64,000 nucleotides of DNA from Bacteroides sp. GTDB taxonomy: Bacteria; Bacteroidota; Bacteroidia; Bacteroidales; Bacteroidaceae. Each line of letters starts with the position of its first letter. Positions within the stretch are counted from its first letter, which is position 1. The notes beneath the pieces were generated by a model. It saw nothing but the letters and a program-made list of their open reading frames with translations. It did not search any database and was not told the origin of the DNA. Made by a program: the position numbers and the translations under genes. Where the stretch lies: contig DXWV01000109.1 in NCBI GenBank assembly GCA_019416685.1, forward strand, positions 1 through 64,000, read 5' to 3'. Shown piece by piece: positions 1 through 7,925 of this stretch.

Positions 1-37
1 TTACCAGGAAAGGAGATACAGACATTTTTTATAGTGT

Positions 38-235
38 ACTTTATCGGATGCTTACAAAGATCGAGCGAAAATAGAAACTAGACAACGGGGACTTTATCGG
101 GGGCTTACCCTGTAAAGAGGTAAATTGTTCTTTTGTCATAATGAAAATATGTTAGAAGTTCATGCAATATTGCAGAGGCAAAGGTGCAATGAAAATAGAA
201 CAAAGACAACGGGGACTTTATCGGATGCTTACAAA
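38..235 (+). repeat. Three direct copies of an ACTTTATCGG(A/G)(T/G)GCTTAC motif
   Basis: The motif ACTTTATCGGATGCTTAC starts at 38 and 215, with a variant (GG for AT) at 91. The second and third copies share a longer unit that begins GAAAATAGAA about 25 bases upstream and includes GACAACGGGG (81-90 and 205-214), so roughly 44 bp are duplicated. Spacing is irregular (53 and 124 bp), which argues against a CRISPR. No protein-coding explanation is convincing. It may be a remnant of repeated insertion or recombination at the left side of the integrated element. Confidence 0.6.
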
Positions 236-261
236 TAAATGACGATAGTGGATATGTAATA

Positions 262-480
262 ATGTTTGGTGGAGGTTTTGGCGTAACTGGTAATGGCATT
301 ACTAAAGATACTCAAATATGGGCACTTTCTGGTTGTTATCCATTTGCAAAAGACATACAATACCCTAAAGTAACATCATCACGAGCTTTTGTTTATTCGC
401 TATCATGCTATAAGATTCTTGTAGACAAAATCGATACAGTTCTACAGAAACCATTGCAAATGAGTAATGATGATTGGTAA
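262..480 (+). CDS. Small hypothetical protein or 3' gene remnant
   Basis: A 72-residue reading frame from an internal ATG; the frame stays open upstream to about 199, through the third copy of the upstream repeat. The peptide starts with a glycine-rich stretch (FGGGFGVTGNG) and has no recognised motif. It converges on the large ATPase gene with only three bases between the two stop codons. Because the open frame runs back into repeated DNA, it may be the 3' remnant of a gene whose 5' part was replaced. I do not recognise it. Confidence 0.3.
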   Translation: MFGGGFGVTGNGITKDTQIWALSGCYPFAKDIQYPKVTSSRAFVYSLSCYKILVDKIDTVLQKPLQMSNDDW

Positions 481-483
481 ACA

Positions 484-3400
484 TTAATAATTAGCAAAAA
501 CTTTCACTTGATCATCCTTGTATTTTTCATATCTTCTTATCAATCGTCTTTTTTGTAAAGAATCAAATAAAAAAATGTTGTACTCTGTGTTAGCGAATGT
601 TGGTTTATGCTGTTTTTTAAATAATCTTTGATAACTCCATCCAAGTTGCTCAGTTAAACTTTGGAGTTGGGAATCCGTTAGCTCCTCAATCTGCTTATTC
701 AAAAGCCTAATTTTGTTTTCTTTTGTAGAAGAGCTATTAATCAAGCTTTCAATAACATCAAAATTCAAGAGAATACATTGCGGAAAATTAGCCAATATAT
801 CACACGTTAGCTTTGCAATATCTTTATTTTCAATTATGAAACTATCGCTAATTTTCTCAATAATCTCTGTTTTATTATTGTTTGTAACTATATTTGATTT
901 TAACAATGATATAATATCATCCTTTTCCAGCCCTATCTCATTAATTATCGGCAGCAATTTATTTTGTTGCTTTTCTATAAGTCTTATATGTTGTTTAGGA
1001 AAATATTCTTTAAGTCTATTGAAATTATCTACCGTAAGAGTTAAAAAGTTAGTATTTACCATCCATTCTACTTTATCTTTATTTAAGTGTTCAAAGTTCA
1101 AACTATGCCATACATGCGGAACTGACTTTAGGAGGCTGATATAGCTTGCATATTGTAAATCATTACAGTTTATAATCATAAGTGAAAATGTTTTAATAAT
1201 CTCTGTAGATTTTTCTTTTAATTCAATTTCGATTGACTGCTTAGAAAGTAAATTATAATTTTCTTCTTGATTTAAATAGCATACCAATATTTCATCTAAA
1301 GTACTACCTTCTGTCAATGTCTCATAATATAGATATAGATTTCTCCAAGTTGCAACAATTTTATTCTCATTGATTAATATTTGTTGAACTTCGCAGCTTT
1401 GCACTTTTGAAATATCAGATACTAGAATTTCTTGTTTTAAAATAATGTTGTTTTTTGCCGAAATACTTAGGCTGTCGTTATTGAGTAGTTTAACAACACT
1501 TTCTTCAGTTTCTTTTATGTTCTTTTCTAATTTCAAAAATATGTTATTTATGTAAGTGGAGATATTATTTTCAACGTAATCTATAAGGTTTTTACTTCTT
1601 GAATCTAAAATAGTTGAATAGTTTGATTCTGCCAAATCACGTTCGTCAATGTTATCATTGTATAGCAACAACATCATTGATATGTTTGCATCATTAATTT
1701 CGTAGAAATTATTTTCATATATATAATCAAATAACGATTTTGTTACTTTATCAGGAGAGTCTATTTGTTTGAACTTAATATTAAGCTTCTTTATTAGAGC
1801 GCTCGTTTTGCTTTCATAAGAATTGTCAATTAGAAAAATGAAATCAGGCAGAGTGTTTATGAAGCCTGATAATTTGTTATCTCTATTCATCTGTAAAATA
1901 TCATCCTCATCTGCGTTTTCTATAATTAGTTTCAAATAGCTTTTTAATCTACCATCATGATAAATAATTGCTTTCTCATGCTCGTGCATGTAGTACCACC
2001 AATTATTCCAAGAGTTACAAATTGACTTAATAAATAAGGGTAAATTTTTCCCTCTTTCTATATATTCTTCGATAAATGTTACTGAATTATCTTTTTCATT
2101 ACTTAAAACGAACATAATATCTTTATATTTAGCTTTATACTTATCAATATTCTCAGATAAAAAATCTAATAAACTAAAGTTAAGAATTACATCTCGTTTG
2201 AAGTACTTGTCAGGTATTTCCTTAATCAGATTTCCTATTTTATCAGATAATTGATAATCAAAAGGAGAAGATTTTCCACTCTTCACTTTTCTTTTAAATA
2301 TTTCGTCTGCTCTTGTTGTGTTTCCTTCGTGAAACAAGGATATATAATCTTCGTAATCTTCATTAATATAACCATTAATCAAAAGTGTTCTCATCATTTG
2401 ATTATTCGAAAAGTTCTCCAAATATGGCTCAATATCAATTTCTTGGAATATCTCCTGCAAACTCTTTGATACTATTTCTTTCTTTTTATTTTTTAATTGT
2501 ATGATTTCGTTTTTTAGTTTATTTATTTTATCATTCGCTTTATTCAAAACAAGTTCTTCTCTCTGTTTATAAGGAATTGGACTAGAAGCACCTGCAATAC
2601 TTCCAAATGTTACACTACTGCTGTATGTACCATTTGAATTGATATAATATCTAATGTTAGAATTTTCATTCTTTAAAAGTTTTGCGAAATATTCATCTTC
2701 TAAAAAATATGTAACATTGATTCTTTGGTTATCTATATAGATGTCTGTCAAACCAGGTAATTGACGTTGTAATTTGAATAGATATATCATCCTCAGTTCT
2801 TGGATAGAAGTAATTTTTTCTTTTTCAATGTTATCAATCTTAGACTCTATTTGTTTGACTTTTTCCGCATACTCATTTAGTAGTCCACTTATATATTTAT
2901 CTTTATTTGAAACAAATTTGTAAAGAAGACCATTGTGTTTAGAAAGCTTACCGAAATCGTCAGGATACATATTTTTATATACTATTATAGCAAATAAATT
3001 GTCTTGATTTTCAACAGGTATACTTTTTCTATAAATACAAAATTCATGGAAAATATTAATAAGCAATCGCATGTCAATATCATCAATAAAAGAAACTATA
3101 TCTTGGACAAAATCCGAAGTTAAAACATTTTCTAATCGTCGTGTTTTTACAAGCTCATTCAGTTTAACTCCCGCATTAGAAGCATTAATAAATGGGATTA
3201 TTGGTATTATATAATCGAAAAATTTAACCCTTTCATTTTTATCTGTAAACAGTTCATCTTTAATCGCATATATAAATTTGACTTCTCGATTAATCAGTTT
3301 TGATGTATTTAAAAGGATATTTAGCTCTCGAAGCTTTGTAAATATATCCGTTGTATCAAATCTGTCTAAATCTTCAATGACTACTACATTATATGAGGTT

Positions 3401-4245
3401 CTTTCAAAAAAATAAATAATTTCTTCTAAGTGCTCATTGAAAACAGATTTGTCGACATTGTCACCAAGCTCAAGTTCTCCTTTTATACTGAATTTATTGA
3501 TTTTAGAATTGCTAAGTAAGCGAATTATATTTTGGGCAAAGAAACCAATACCGGCAAAAAAACAAACAAATGTAAAAAAAGTAATCCAATCAAATTTGAA
3601 AGAAAACATCCATGATGAAGGATTAATTTTATCTATGTAATTGAACCTGAATAATAAAATCGCGCTTATTAGCCAAATTATCAAACTTATAGATATGAGT
3701 AATAATTGCCACCACTTATTGTTATTGATCCTTTTAAAGCGTGAATCTGGTATTTCTGTGGGCTTAACATGATAAAAAATTTGTTGCAGTATGCTTATTT
3801 CTAATCTGCGTTCTAAACAAGTATTAAATGAGTATTGTTTTACTATTTCATTTTTCGTTTCTGGTAAAAGTTTCTCTTCTCCATCTTCCTGATTAATCTT
3901 TTTATCTTCTTTTGAAAGTGACTTCTTTCCATTTTCCTCATTGTCTTTAAATGAAGCCAATGAAATATTTAAATATTCATATTCTGGGTGTAAATATTGG
4001 AACGTTTTAATTATTGTACTTTTCCCCGATCCATATGCTCCAGTAATAGCTATATTAGTTAAGTCAATTGTTGCTAATGAATGTTCCAGCTCGTCTAAAT
4101 ATGGCTCTATGACTTTTATATCTTCTTCCTTTGTTAAAACCTTAGGGGCTAAAGAAATAACAGAAGTTTCTTTTGGTTCATCCTTTCTTTTTAACCAAAA
4201 GATGATTTTTGTCAGGTATTTTACAGCATATTTCCTTGCACTCAT
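484..4245 (-). CDS. YobI-like membrane P-loop ATPase (putative conflict/defence protein)
   Basis: This 1,253-residue protein has an N-terminal P-loop ATPase core: Walker A GAYGSGKST at residues 69-77 and a Walker B-like VVVIEDLDRF at about 287-296. Between them lie two predicted membrane segments, roughly residues 179-200 and 217-243. The remaining 900 residues are long, Lys/Asn/Glu-rich and partly coiled-coil, with no recognised catalytic domain. ATPase, paired membrane helices and a very long variable C-terminus match the YobI-like/KAP-related NTPases, which are often found in bacterial conflict and anti-phage loci. The assignment comes from reading motifs. It is the last gene of the minus-strand cargo, separated from the upstream decayed gene by about 420 bp, so it probably has its own promoter. 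Codon use is very A+T-rich compared with the core genes to the right. Confidence 0.7.
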   Translation of the reverse strand: MSARKYAVKYLTKIIFWLKRKDEPKETSVISLAPKVLTKEEDIKVIEPYLDELEHSLATIDLTNIAITGAYGSGKSTIIKTFQYLHPEYEYLNISLASFKDNEENGKKSLSKEDKKINQEDGEEKLLPETKNEIVKQYSFNTCLERRLEISILQQIFYHVKPTEIPDSRFKRINNNKWWQLLLISISLIIWLISAILLFRFNYIDKINPSSWMFSFKFDWITFFTFVCFFAGIGFFAQNIIRLLSNSKINKFSIKGELELGDNVDKSVFNEHLEEIIYFFERTSYNVVVIEDLDRFDTTDIFTKLRELNILLNTSKLINREVKFIYAIKDELFTDKNERVKFFDYIIPIIPFINASNAGVKLNELVKTRRLENVLTSDFVQDIVSFIDDIDMRLLINIFHEFCIYRKSIPVENQDNLFAIIVYKNMYPDDFGKLSKHNGLLYKFVSNKDKYISGLLNEYAEKVKQIESKIDNIEKEKITSIQELRMIYLFKLQRQLPGLTDIYIDNQRINVTYFLEDEYFAKLLKNENSNIRYYINSNGTYSSSVTFGSIAGASSPIPYKQREELVLNKANDKINKLKNEIIQLKNKKKEIVSKSLQEIFQEIDIEPYLENFSNNQMMRTLLINGYINEDYEDYISLFHEGNTTRADEIFKRKVKSGKSSPFDYQLSDKIGNLIKEIPDKYFKRDVILNFSLLDFLSENIDKYKAKYKDIMFVLSNEKDNSVTFIEEYIERGKNLPLFIKSICNSWNNWWYYMHEHEKAIIYHDGRLKSYLKLIIENADEDDILQMNRDNKLSGFINTLPDFIFLIDNSYESKTSALIKKLNIKFKQIDSPDKVTKSLFDYIYENNFYEINDANISMMLLLYNDNIDERDLAESNYSTILDSRSKNLIDYVENNISTYINNIFLKLEKNIKETEESVVKLLNNDSLSISAKNNIILKQEILVSDISKVQSCEVQQILINENKIVATWRNLYLYYETLTEGSTLDEILVCYLNQEENYNLLSKQSIEIELKEKSTEIIKTFSLMIINCNDLQYASYISLLKSVPHVWHSLNFEHLNKDKVEWMVNTNFLTLTVDNFNRLKEYFPKQHIRLIEKQQNKLLPIINEIGLEKDDIISLLKSNIVTNNNKTEIIEKISDSFIIENKDIAKLTCDILANFPQCILLNFDVIESLINSSSTKENKIRLLNKQIEELTDSQLQSLTEQLGWSYQRLFKKQHKPTFANTEYNIFLFDSLQKRRLIRRYEKYKDDQVKVFANY

Positions 4246-4667
4246 AAAGAAAAACTTTTTTCTTGCTTATCAATGTTTATAACCACATTTAGCATTTCTA
4301 CAATACAATAGTAAACAAGGCTTCAAGCGATGATTGAGATTGGTTTGTATATCAATATAAAACAGTTATTTCCCTTTTTTCCAGTCAATCATTTTCCTGT
4401 ACGCTTTTTACAAGTACAACTTCTAATCTGTTTAACTCCATTGTCAAATTACCGATGTGTCTTGCAAATGTATTGATTTGTTTTCAATTAACCAATAGAA
4501 TGCTAGTGTTTTAGTTTTAACGTGTATCATTAGAGAAGTGATTTTGACTTTAGGAAATTAGAGAGTCAGCAACTCGTCCTATTTGAGGTAAGCCACCGAC
4601 ATTTTATTTTTTATTCTCCTCTCAACTTCTGACTTCTATACATCCTGTTCTCTTTTCTGGTACAACT
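4246..4667. other. Intergenic region upstream of the YobI-like ATPase
   Basis: About 420 bp of A+T-rich DNA with no convincing reading frame on either strand. It should hold the promoter of the ATPase gene. I saw no clear -7 element and no strong hairpin. Confidence 0.5.
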
Positions 4668-5056
4668 TCATCTTATCCTCTCCAAAGTTTTCCCTGTTGG
4701 AATTATAGTTATTGATAACTCTTCTATGTGGGCTTTATCAATACCATGCATTCCAAATGTGCCAGTAAGATATTCCAAAGCATTCTCATAGAGTACACTA
4801 TACCTGCATAATCATTTGGAGTGCGAGTGTATAGATTGATATCGATATCTGTCATTATAAGAATTCAGGTACTCCTTCCTACATTTTTATCTATATAATT
4901 GATCAGTGTTTTGTCTTTCCATTTTGCCTGATTGGGATTCTTAATTTGGGATAGTGGCAACATAAGGTTTTTGCAAAGTGGCGTACCTGTACTCCTTATG
5001 GTCTTTAATGTCAAATAAAGAATCTCTATTGTTAATATATAACAGAAACATTTCAC
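4668..5056 (-). pseudogene. Decayed gene: in-frame stop plus frameshift
   Basis: A 63-codon frame starts at a GTG overlapping the stop of the upstream glycosylase-like gene and ends at a TGA at 4865-4867. The same frame resumes immediately (ILIMTDIDINLYTRTPNDYAG) and stays open to about residue 22 after the ATG at 4857. A +1 shift then continues with protein-like sequence (YENALEYLTGTFGMHGIDK, then EELSITIIPTGKTL) to a TGA at 4668. Together this gives about 130 codons interrupted by one stop and one shift. I do not recognise the parent family. A short intact ORF of 63 codons is the alternative reading. Confidence 0.4.
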
Positions 5057-5820
5057 TTTTTTAGGATATTCAACAACTTATTATATTCATTATCACCTAG
5101 AGTAGCACGAGATATTGCTTGTGTCCGTATATGTGTAGGTTTACAGATTAACCTACCTGATTCTTCTAAGTTTATCCATACATCATCATCAATAAGTTTT
5201 TTCCATTTGTTCTTACCACGTAGTATAAGAAACACGGTATTTTGACATTCCGCTGCTATGTAACGAATTAGTAGTTTTGTAAAATCCTGAGAAGGCAAGA
5301 ATGAGTTTCTAGGTAGATCATCGAAACTAAATGAAGAATAGGCTATAAATTGTATTAGTGCCACCTTTTTAAAGAAATTGATATCACTCTGTCCTATTTC
5401 CTCCTTAAGTCCTTTGAACCGGTTATACCAATACCAATCACCCAATACGTTTATTGCATCATGGGTAAAAAAAGAATCTGCATCCAAATTTAAGGTTCTT
5501 TTCTTCTCAGCTACAATTTCTTTTATAATATCAGTCCTAAGCATTTGAGCTAATTTGCAATTAACCTGTTCTATATAGCCGGGATTAAGGCTAAGGATTA
5601 TAACTTTAGCTTTAAGCGGATTACCTTGAAATGGTTCAGGTGGAATCCCCAGAATAAATTTAAAATCCTGTTGTACTTTCTCGTTAAATGTATGTATTAT
5701 ATCCTCGTCTCCCGGGTATATATATTCTTCTTTATCTGTGTATAGATTAGTAGTATCTAATTTATCGGCTACATTTTTCCATTGATTTAAAGACCGAATA
5801 TATTCTTTTGATAAATTCAT
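5053..5820 (-). CDS. Uracil-DNA-glycosylase-fold protein, function unknown
   Basis: This 255-residue protein has the sequence PPEPFQGNP, then VIILSLNPGY at residues 73-82. That is the motif-1 pattern (hydrophobic strand followed by G/S-x-NPG) of uracil-DNA-glycosylase-like hypothetical proteins. Later FLPSQDFTKLLIRYI and a C-terminal ISRATLGDNEYNKLL match the usual order in that group (an LPSQ segment and a late IS..NL segment). Canonical catalytic residues of true uracil glycosylases are not obvious, so the activity is unknown; base excision from modified DNA is only one possibility. It lies 135 bp downstream of the protease/partner pair on the same strand, and its stop overlaps the GTG of the decayed gene. 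Confidence 0.5.
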   Translation of the reverse strand: MNLSKEYIRSLNQWKNVADKLDTTNLYTDKEEYIYPGDEDIIHTFNEKVQQDFKFILGIPPEPFQGNPLKAKVIILSLNPGYIEQVNCKLAQMLRTDIIKEIVAEKKRTLNLDADSFFTHDAINVLGDWYWYNRFKGLKEEIGQSDINFFKKVALIQFIAYSSFSFDDLPRNSFLPSQDFTKLLIRYIAAECQNTVFLILRGKNKWKKLIDDDVWINLEESGRLICKPTHIRTQAISRATLGDNEYNKLLNILKK

Positions 5821-5955
5821 GTTCTGCTAGGTATTAAGGTTCATATTATGACATTAAAGAAAACAATTCCTCTCTTGTTAATATCAAGAAATATTCTTTC
5901 CTAATTCCAAGACTGTGTTTCTAAGATTACGATTTATTATATATTATCACCAAGT

Positions 5956-6597
5956 CTATTTAATCCAAAACCTCCACTTGCGTATACATTGGCAGTATTT
6001 CTTTTTTCCGATTGTGACAGGTTCATTACTAGGACAGTTCTGATACTCTATCTTGTTACCAGAAGGATCATATTGACATACATTTTTTCGATAGCCCTGT
6101 TCTATTGGTTCGGTTGGTAATTTTTCGTCAATCCATTTAATTTGTATACCATCATTAAAAAGAGAATTACCCATAAGAAGATATTCATATACATAAGTTG
6201 GTCTTGTTTCAATTATAGGTTCACTATCATTGTCTACTATCTTAATGCCTCTGATGAGAACGGAAGCTCTATATTGTCTATCCTTATTTTCAAAAGTAAA
6301 ATCAACTCCCGATACATGTGCATTAAATGAGCCAAAGGGGTAATACTCATTCTTCAAGGTAGGTTCTTTTATTTTATCAGAAATATGATACATGATATAA
6401 TCCTTGATCTTTGCTCCATCACCTTCTTCATGGTAATAGAATTCTATATCACGAAGATAAATCTTTCTATTGTTTACTTGGAAATATCCACCAAAGAAGA
6501 AATGGCGAGCAAGTTTATTCATTTCCTTTAGCAATAACTCTTCATCTCCATTTACTCCTTGGAAATTTTCTAGAATTCCTTTTAATGTGTTTTTCAT
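5956..6597 (-). CDS. Conserved-looking hypothetical protein, partner of the protease gene
   Basis: A 213-residue protein starting eight bases after the stop of the cysteine-protease-like gene, so the two are very likely co-transcribed. Visible segments are RKIYLRDIEFYYH (44-56), FNAHVSGVDFTFEN (91-104) and YRASVLIRGIKI (109-120). The layout (an acidic D-I-E-F-Y-Y motif, a histidine before SGVD, then a hydrophobic LIRG strand) faintly recalls the alkyladenine (MPG/AAG) DNA-glycosylase fold, but I would not assign that function. The C-terminus holds several cysteines (C182, C191, C205, C207; approximate), possibly a metal site. There is no signal peptide or membrane segment. Confidence 0.55.
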   Translation of the reverse strand: MKNTLKGILENFQGVNGDEELLLKEMNKLARHFFFGGYFQVNNRKIYLRDIEFYYHEEGDGAKIKDYIMYHISDKIKEPTLKNEYYPFGSFNAHVSGVDFTFENKDRQYRASVLIRGIKIVDNDSEPIIETRPTYVYEYLLMGNSLFNDGIQIKWIDEKLPTEPIEQGYRKNVCQYDPSGNKIEYQNCPSNEPVTIGKKKYCQCIRKWRFWIK

Positions 6598-6605
6598 ATA
6601 GTCTT

Positions 6606-7247
6606 TTATTTCTTGTTTATGATTAATATATCATCCATGTATACCTTATATTCCTCAAAAGCATTAGCATAATTATACTTATATATATTACCCGGCTGTT
6701 GTGGATATAAGTCTATCACAGAATTCCAATATGAATATTTTGGTAAATCCCCAGAAGGATCAAGGCAAAATATTTTAGTTGGATTACCATTATTAGTAAA
6801 TTCATAACCAATAGCAAGCATTGCATGTGCAAAGTTTTTGCCGACAACAGATATAACAACAGGAATATTACCATCTATATATGAAGATATTAGTTTTATT
6901 GAATCTGCATTAGATGTTCTTTTTTGGATACAGTCTACAATGGAACTAAAAGATTCCCTAACTTTCAAATTGATCCAGTTAAATGTTCGTCCATCACAGT
7001 GCATACCATTCCTTTCCATTAAAATCTTAAATAGATTTTTAGTTTCACTACTTTTATGTTCTGCATAGATATACGTATCTTTATGATTTATACAACGAAG
7101 GATCAGCAAATCCATAACAACCGAATAGATAGCACAAGCTCCATCCAAGCGACCTTGTAGAAAAGTTATAGGTTTACATATTCCCTTTTTGTCTTTGCAA
7201 ATTAGCTCATTCCCTTTGAGTTCTAAGTTATCAACTATCTTTATCAT
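6606..7247 (-). CDS. Papain-like / C39-like cysteine protease candidate
   Basis: This 213-residue protein shows a complete papain-fold catalytic order: Q31 (oxyanion), C38 in DGACAIYSVVM at the start of a hydrophobic helix, H141 in NFAHAMLAIGYE, and D163 in IFCLDPSGD. The same layout occurs in C39-like peptidases and related transglutaminase-like enzymes. No signal peptide is present, so it should act in the cytoplasm. It is the first gene of the cargo operon and is followed by its partner after eight bases. Cytoplasmic proteases paired with a small partner are common in defence modules, but the substrate cannot be read from sequence. The start is an ATG supported by the reading frame only; the 680 bp upstream are non-coding. 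Confidence 0.6.
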   Translation of the reverse strand: MIKIVDNLELKGNELICKDKKGICKPITFLQGRLDGACAIYSVVMDLLILRCINHKDTYIYAEHKSSETKNLFKILMERNGMHCDGRTFNWINLKVRESFSSIVDCIQKRTSNADSIKLISSYIDGNIPVVISVVGKNFAHAMLAIGYEFTNNGNPTKIFCLDPSGDLPKYSYWNSVIDLYPQQPGNIYKYNYANAFEEYKVYMDDILIINKK

Positions 7248-7925
7248 ATCTTTATAATTTACTCTATCAACAAAAGTAAATAGAAACTTTGGATAAGTAA
7301 GCTAATATCAAGAAAAACTAGAGTGAAACAAATCAAAAGATAAGTCCATAAATTTAAAATTGCGGCATAGTTATCATTCTTTTATTAACGCTTACGTTCA
7401 CCACGTATGTCTCTACGAAACTCGTGACTATTCTTTCTCCGTTACACTACGAAAGACAATAACGTCACTCCCACAGACATACTCTAAAGGGTTCACTCTC
7501 GCTCCGCACTTGGACAATCCCCCTGTTATCAATTAGGGATTCATTGGAATATAGAGGTTTCGGAGGAATGATAAATTAGACAATGAGGGTGATAATTGGA
7601 ATAAATGGGGAATTGAGGAAATAATGATATAGCTTCTAAACTCATCCCTTCATAGTTTTCAATTATATCCGTCATTTTTGTTTGCATGGCTAATTGGATG
7701 AAATGAAGGGGAAATAATGAAGCTATAAATAAAGGATAACAAGCAAATACATTATGTTCATTAAACATTACATAACTTCATTAACACGGAGAAAGTGTCT
7801 CCTTTGGGAGATACTTCCTCATGGAAAACAACATTTGTTTTCATTAATACTATCTTTATGATAATTCTCTACTACTCCGTATTTATTAATCCTTATATAT
7901 TATACCGCAATTTCAAAAATACGGA
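7248..7925. other. Long non-coding gap between element backbone and cargo
   Basis: About 680 bp with no supported gene. A segment at roughly 7385-7530 is clearly more G+C-rich than its surroundings and contains pairing-prone repeats such as CACG...CGTG (7399-7424) and CGTTA...TAACG (7440-7464). This could be a structured RNA, a transfer origin or a replication site. A 75-codon frame on the minus strand (7541-7768) has no protein-like character. The promoter of the protease operon should lie in the left part of this gap. Confidence 0.4.

Noticed and set aside
38..235. Possible CRISPR array
   Set aside because: Only three copies, irregular spacing of 53 and 124 bp, unequal repeat lengths and no cas genes.
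7541..7768. 75-codon minus-strand frame
   Set aside because: Composition is not protein-like, no recognisable motif, and it lies in a low-complexity non-coding gap.
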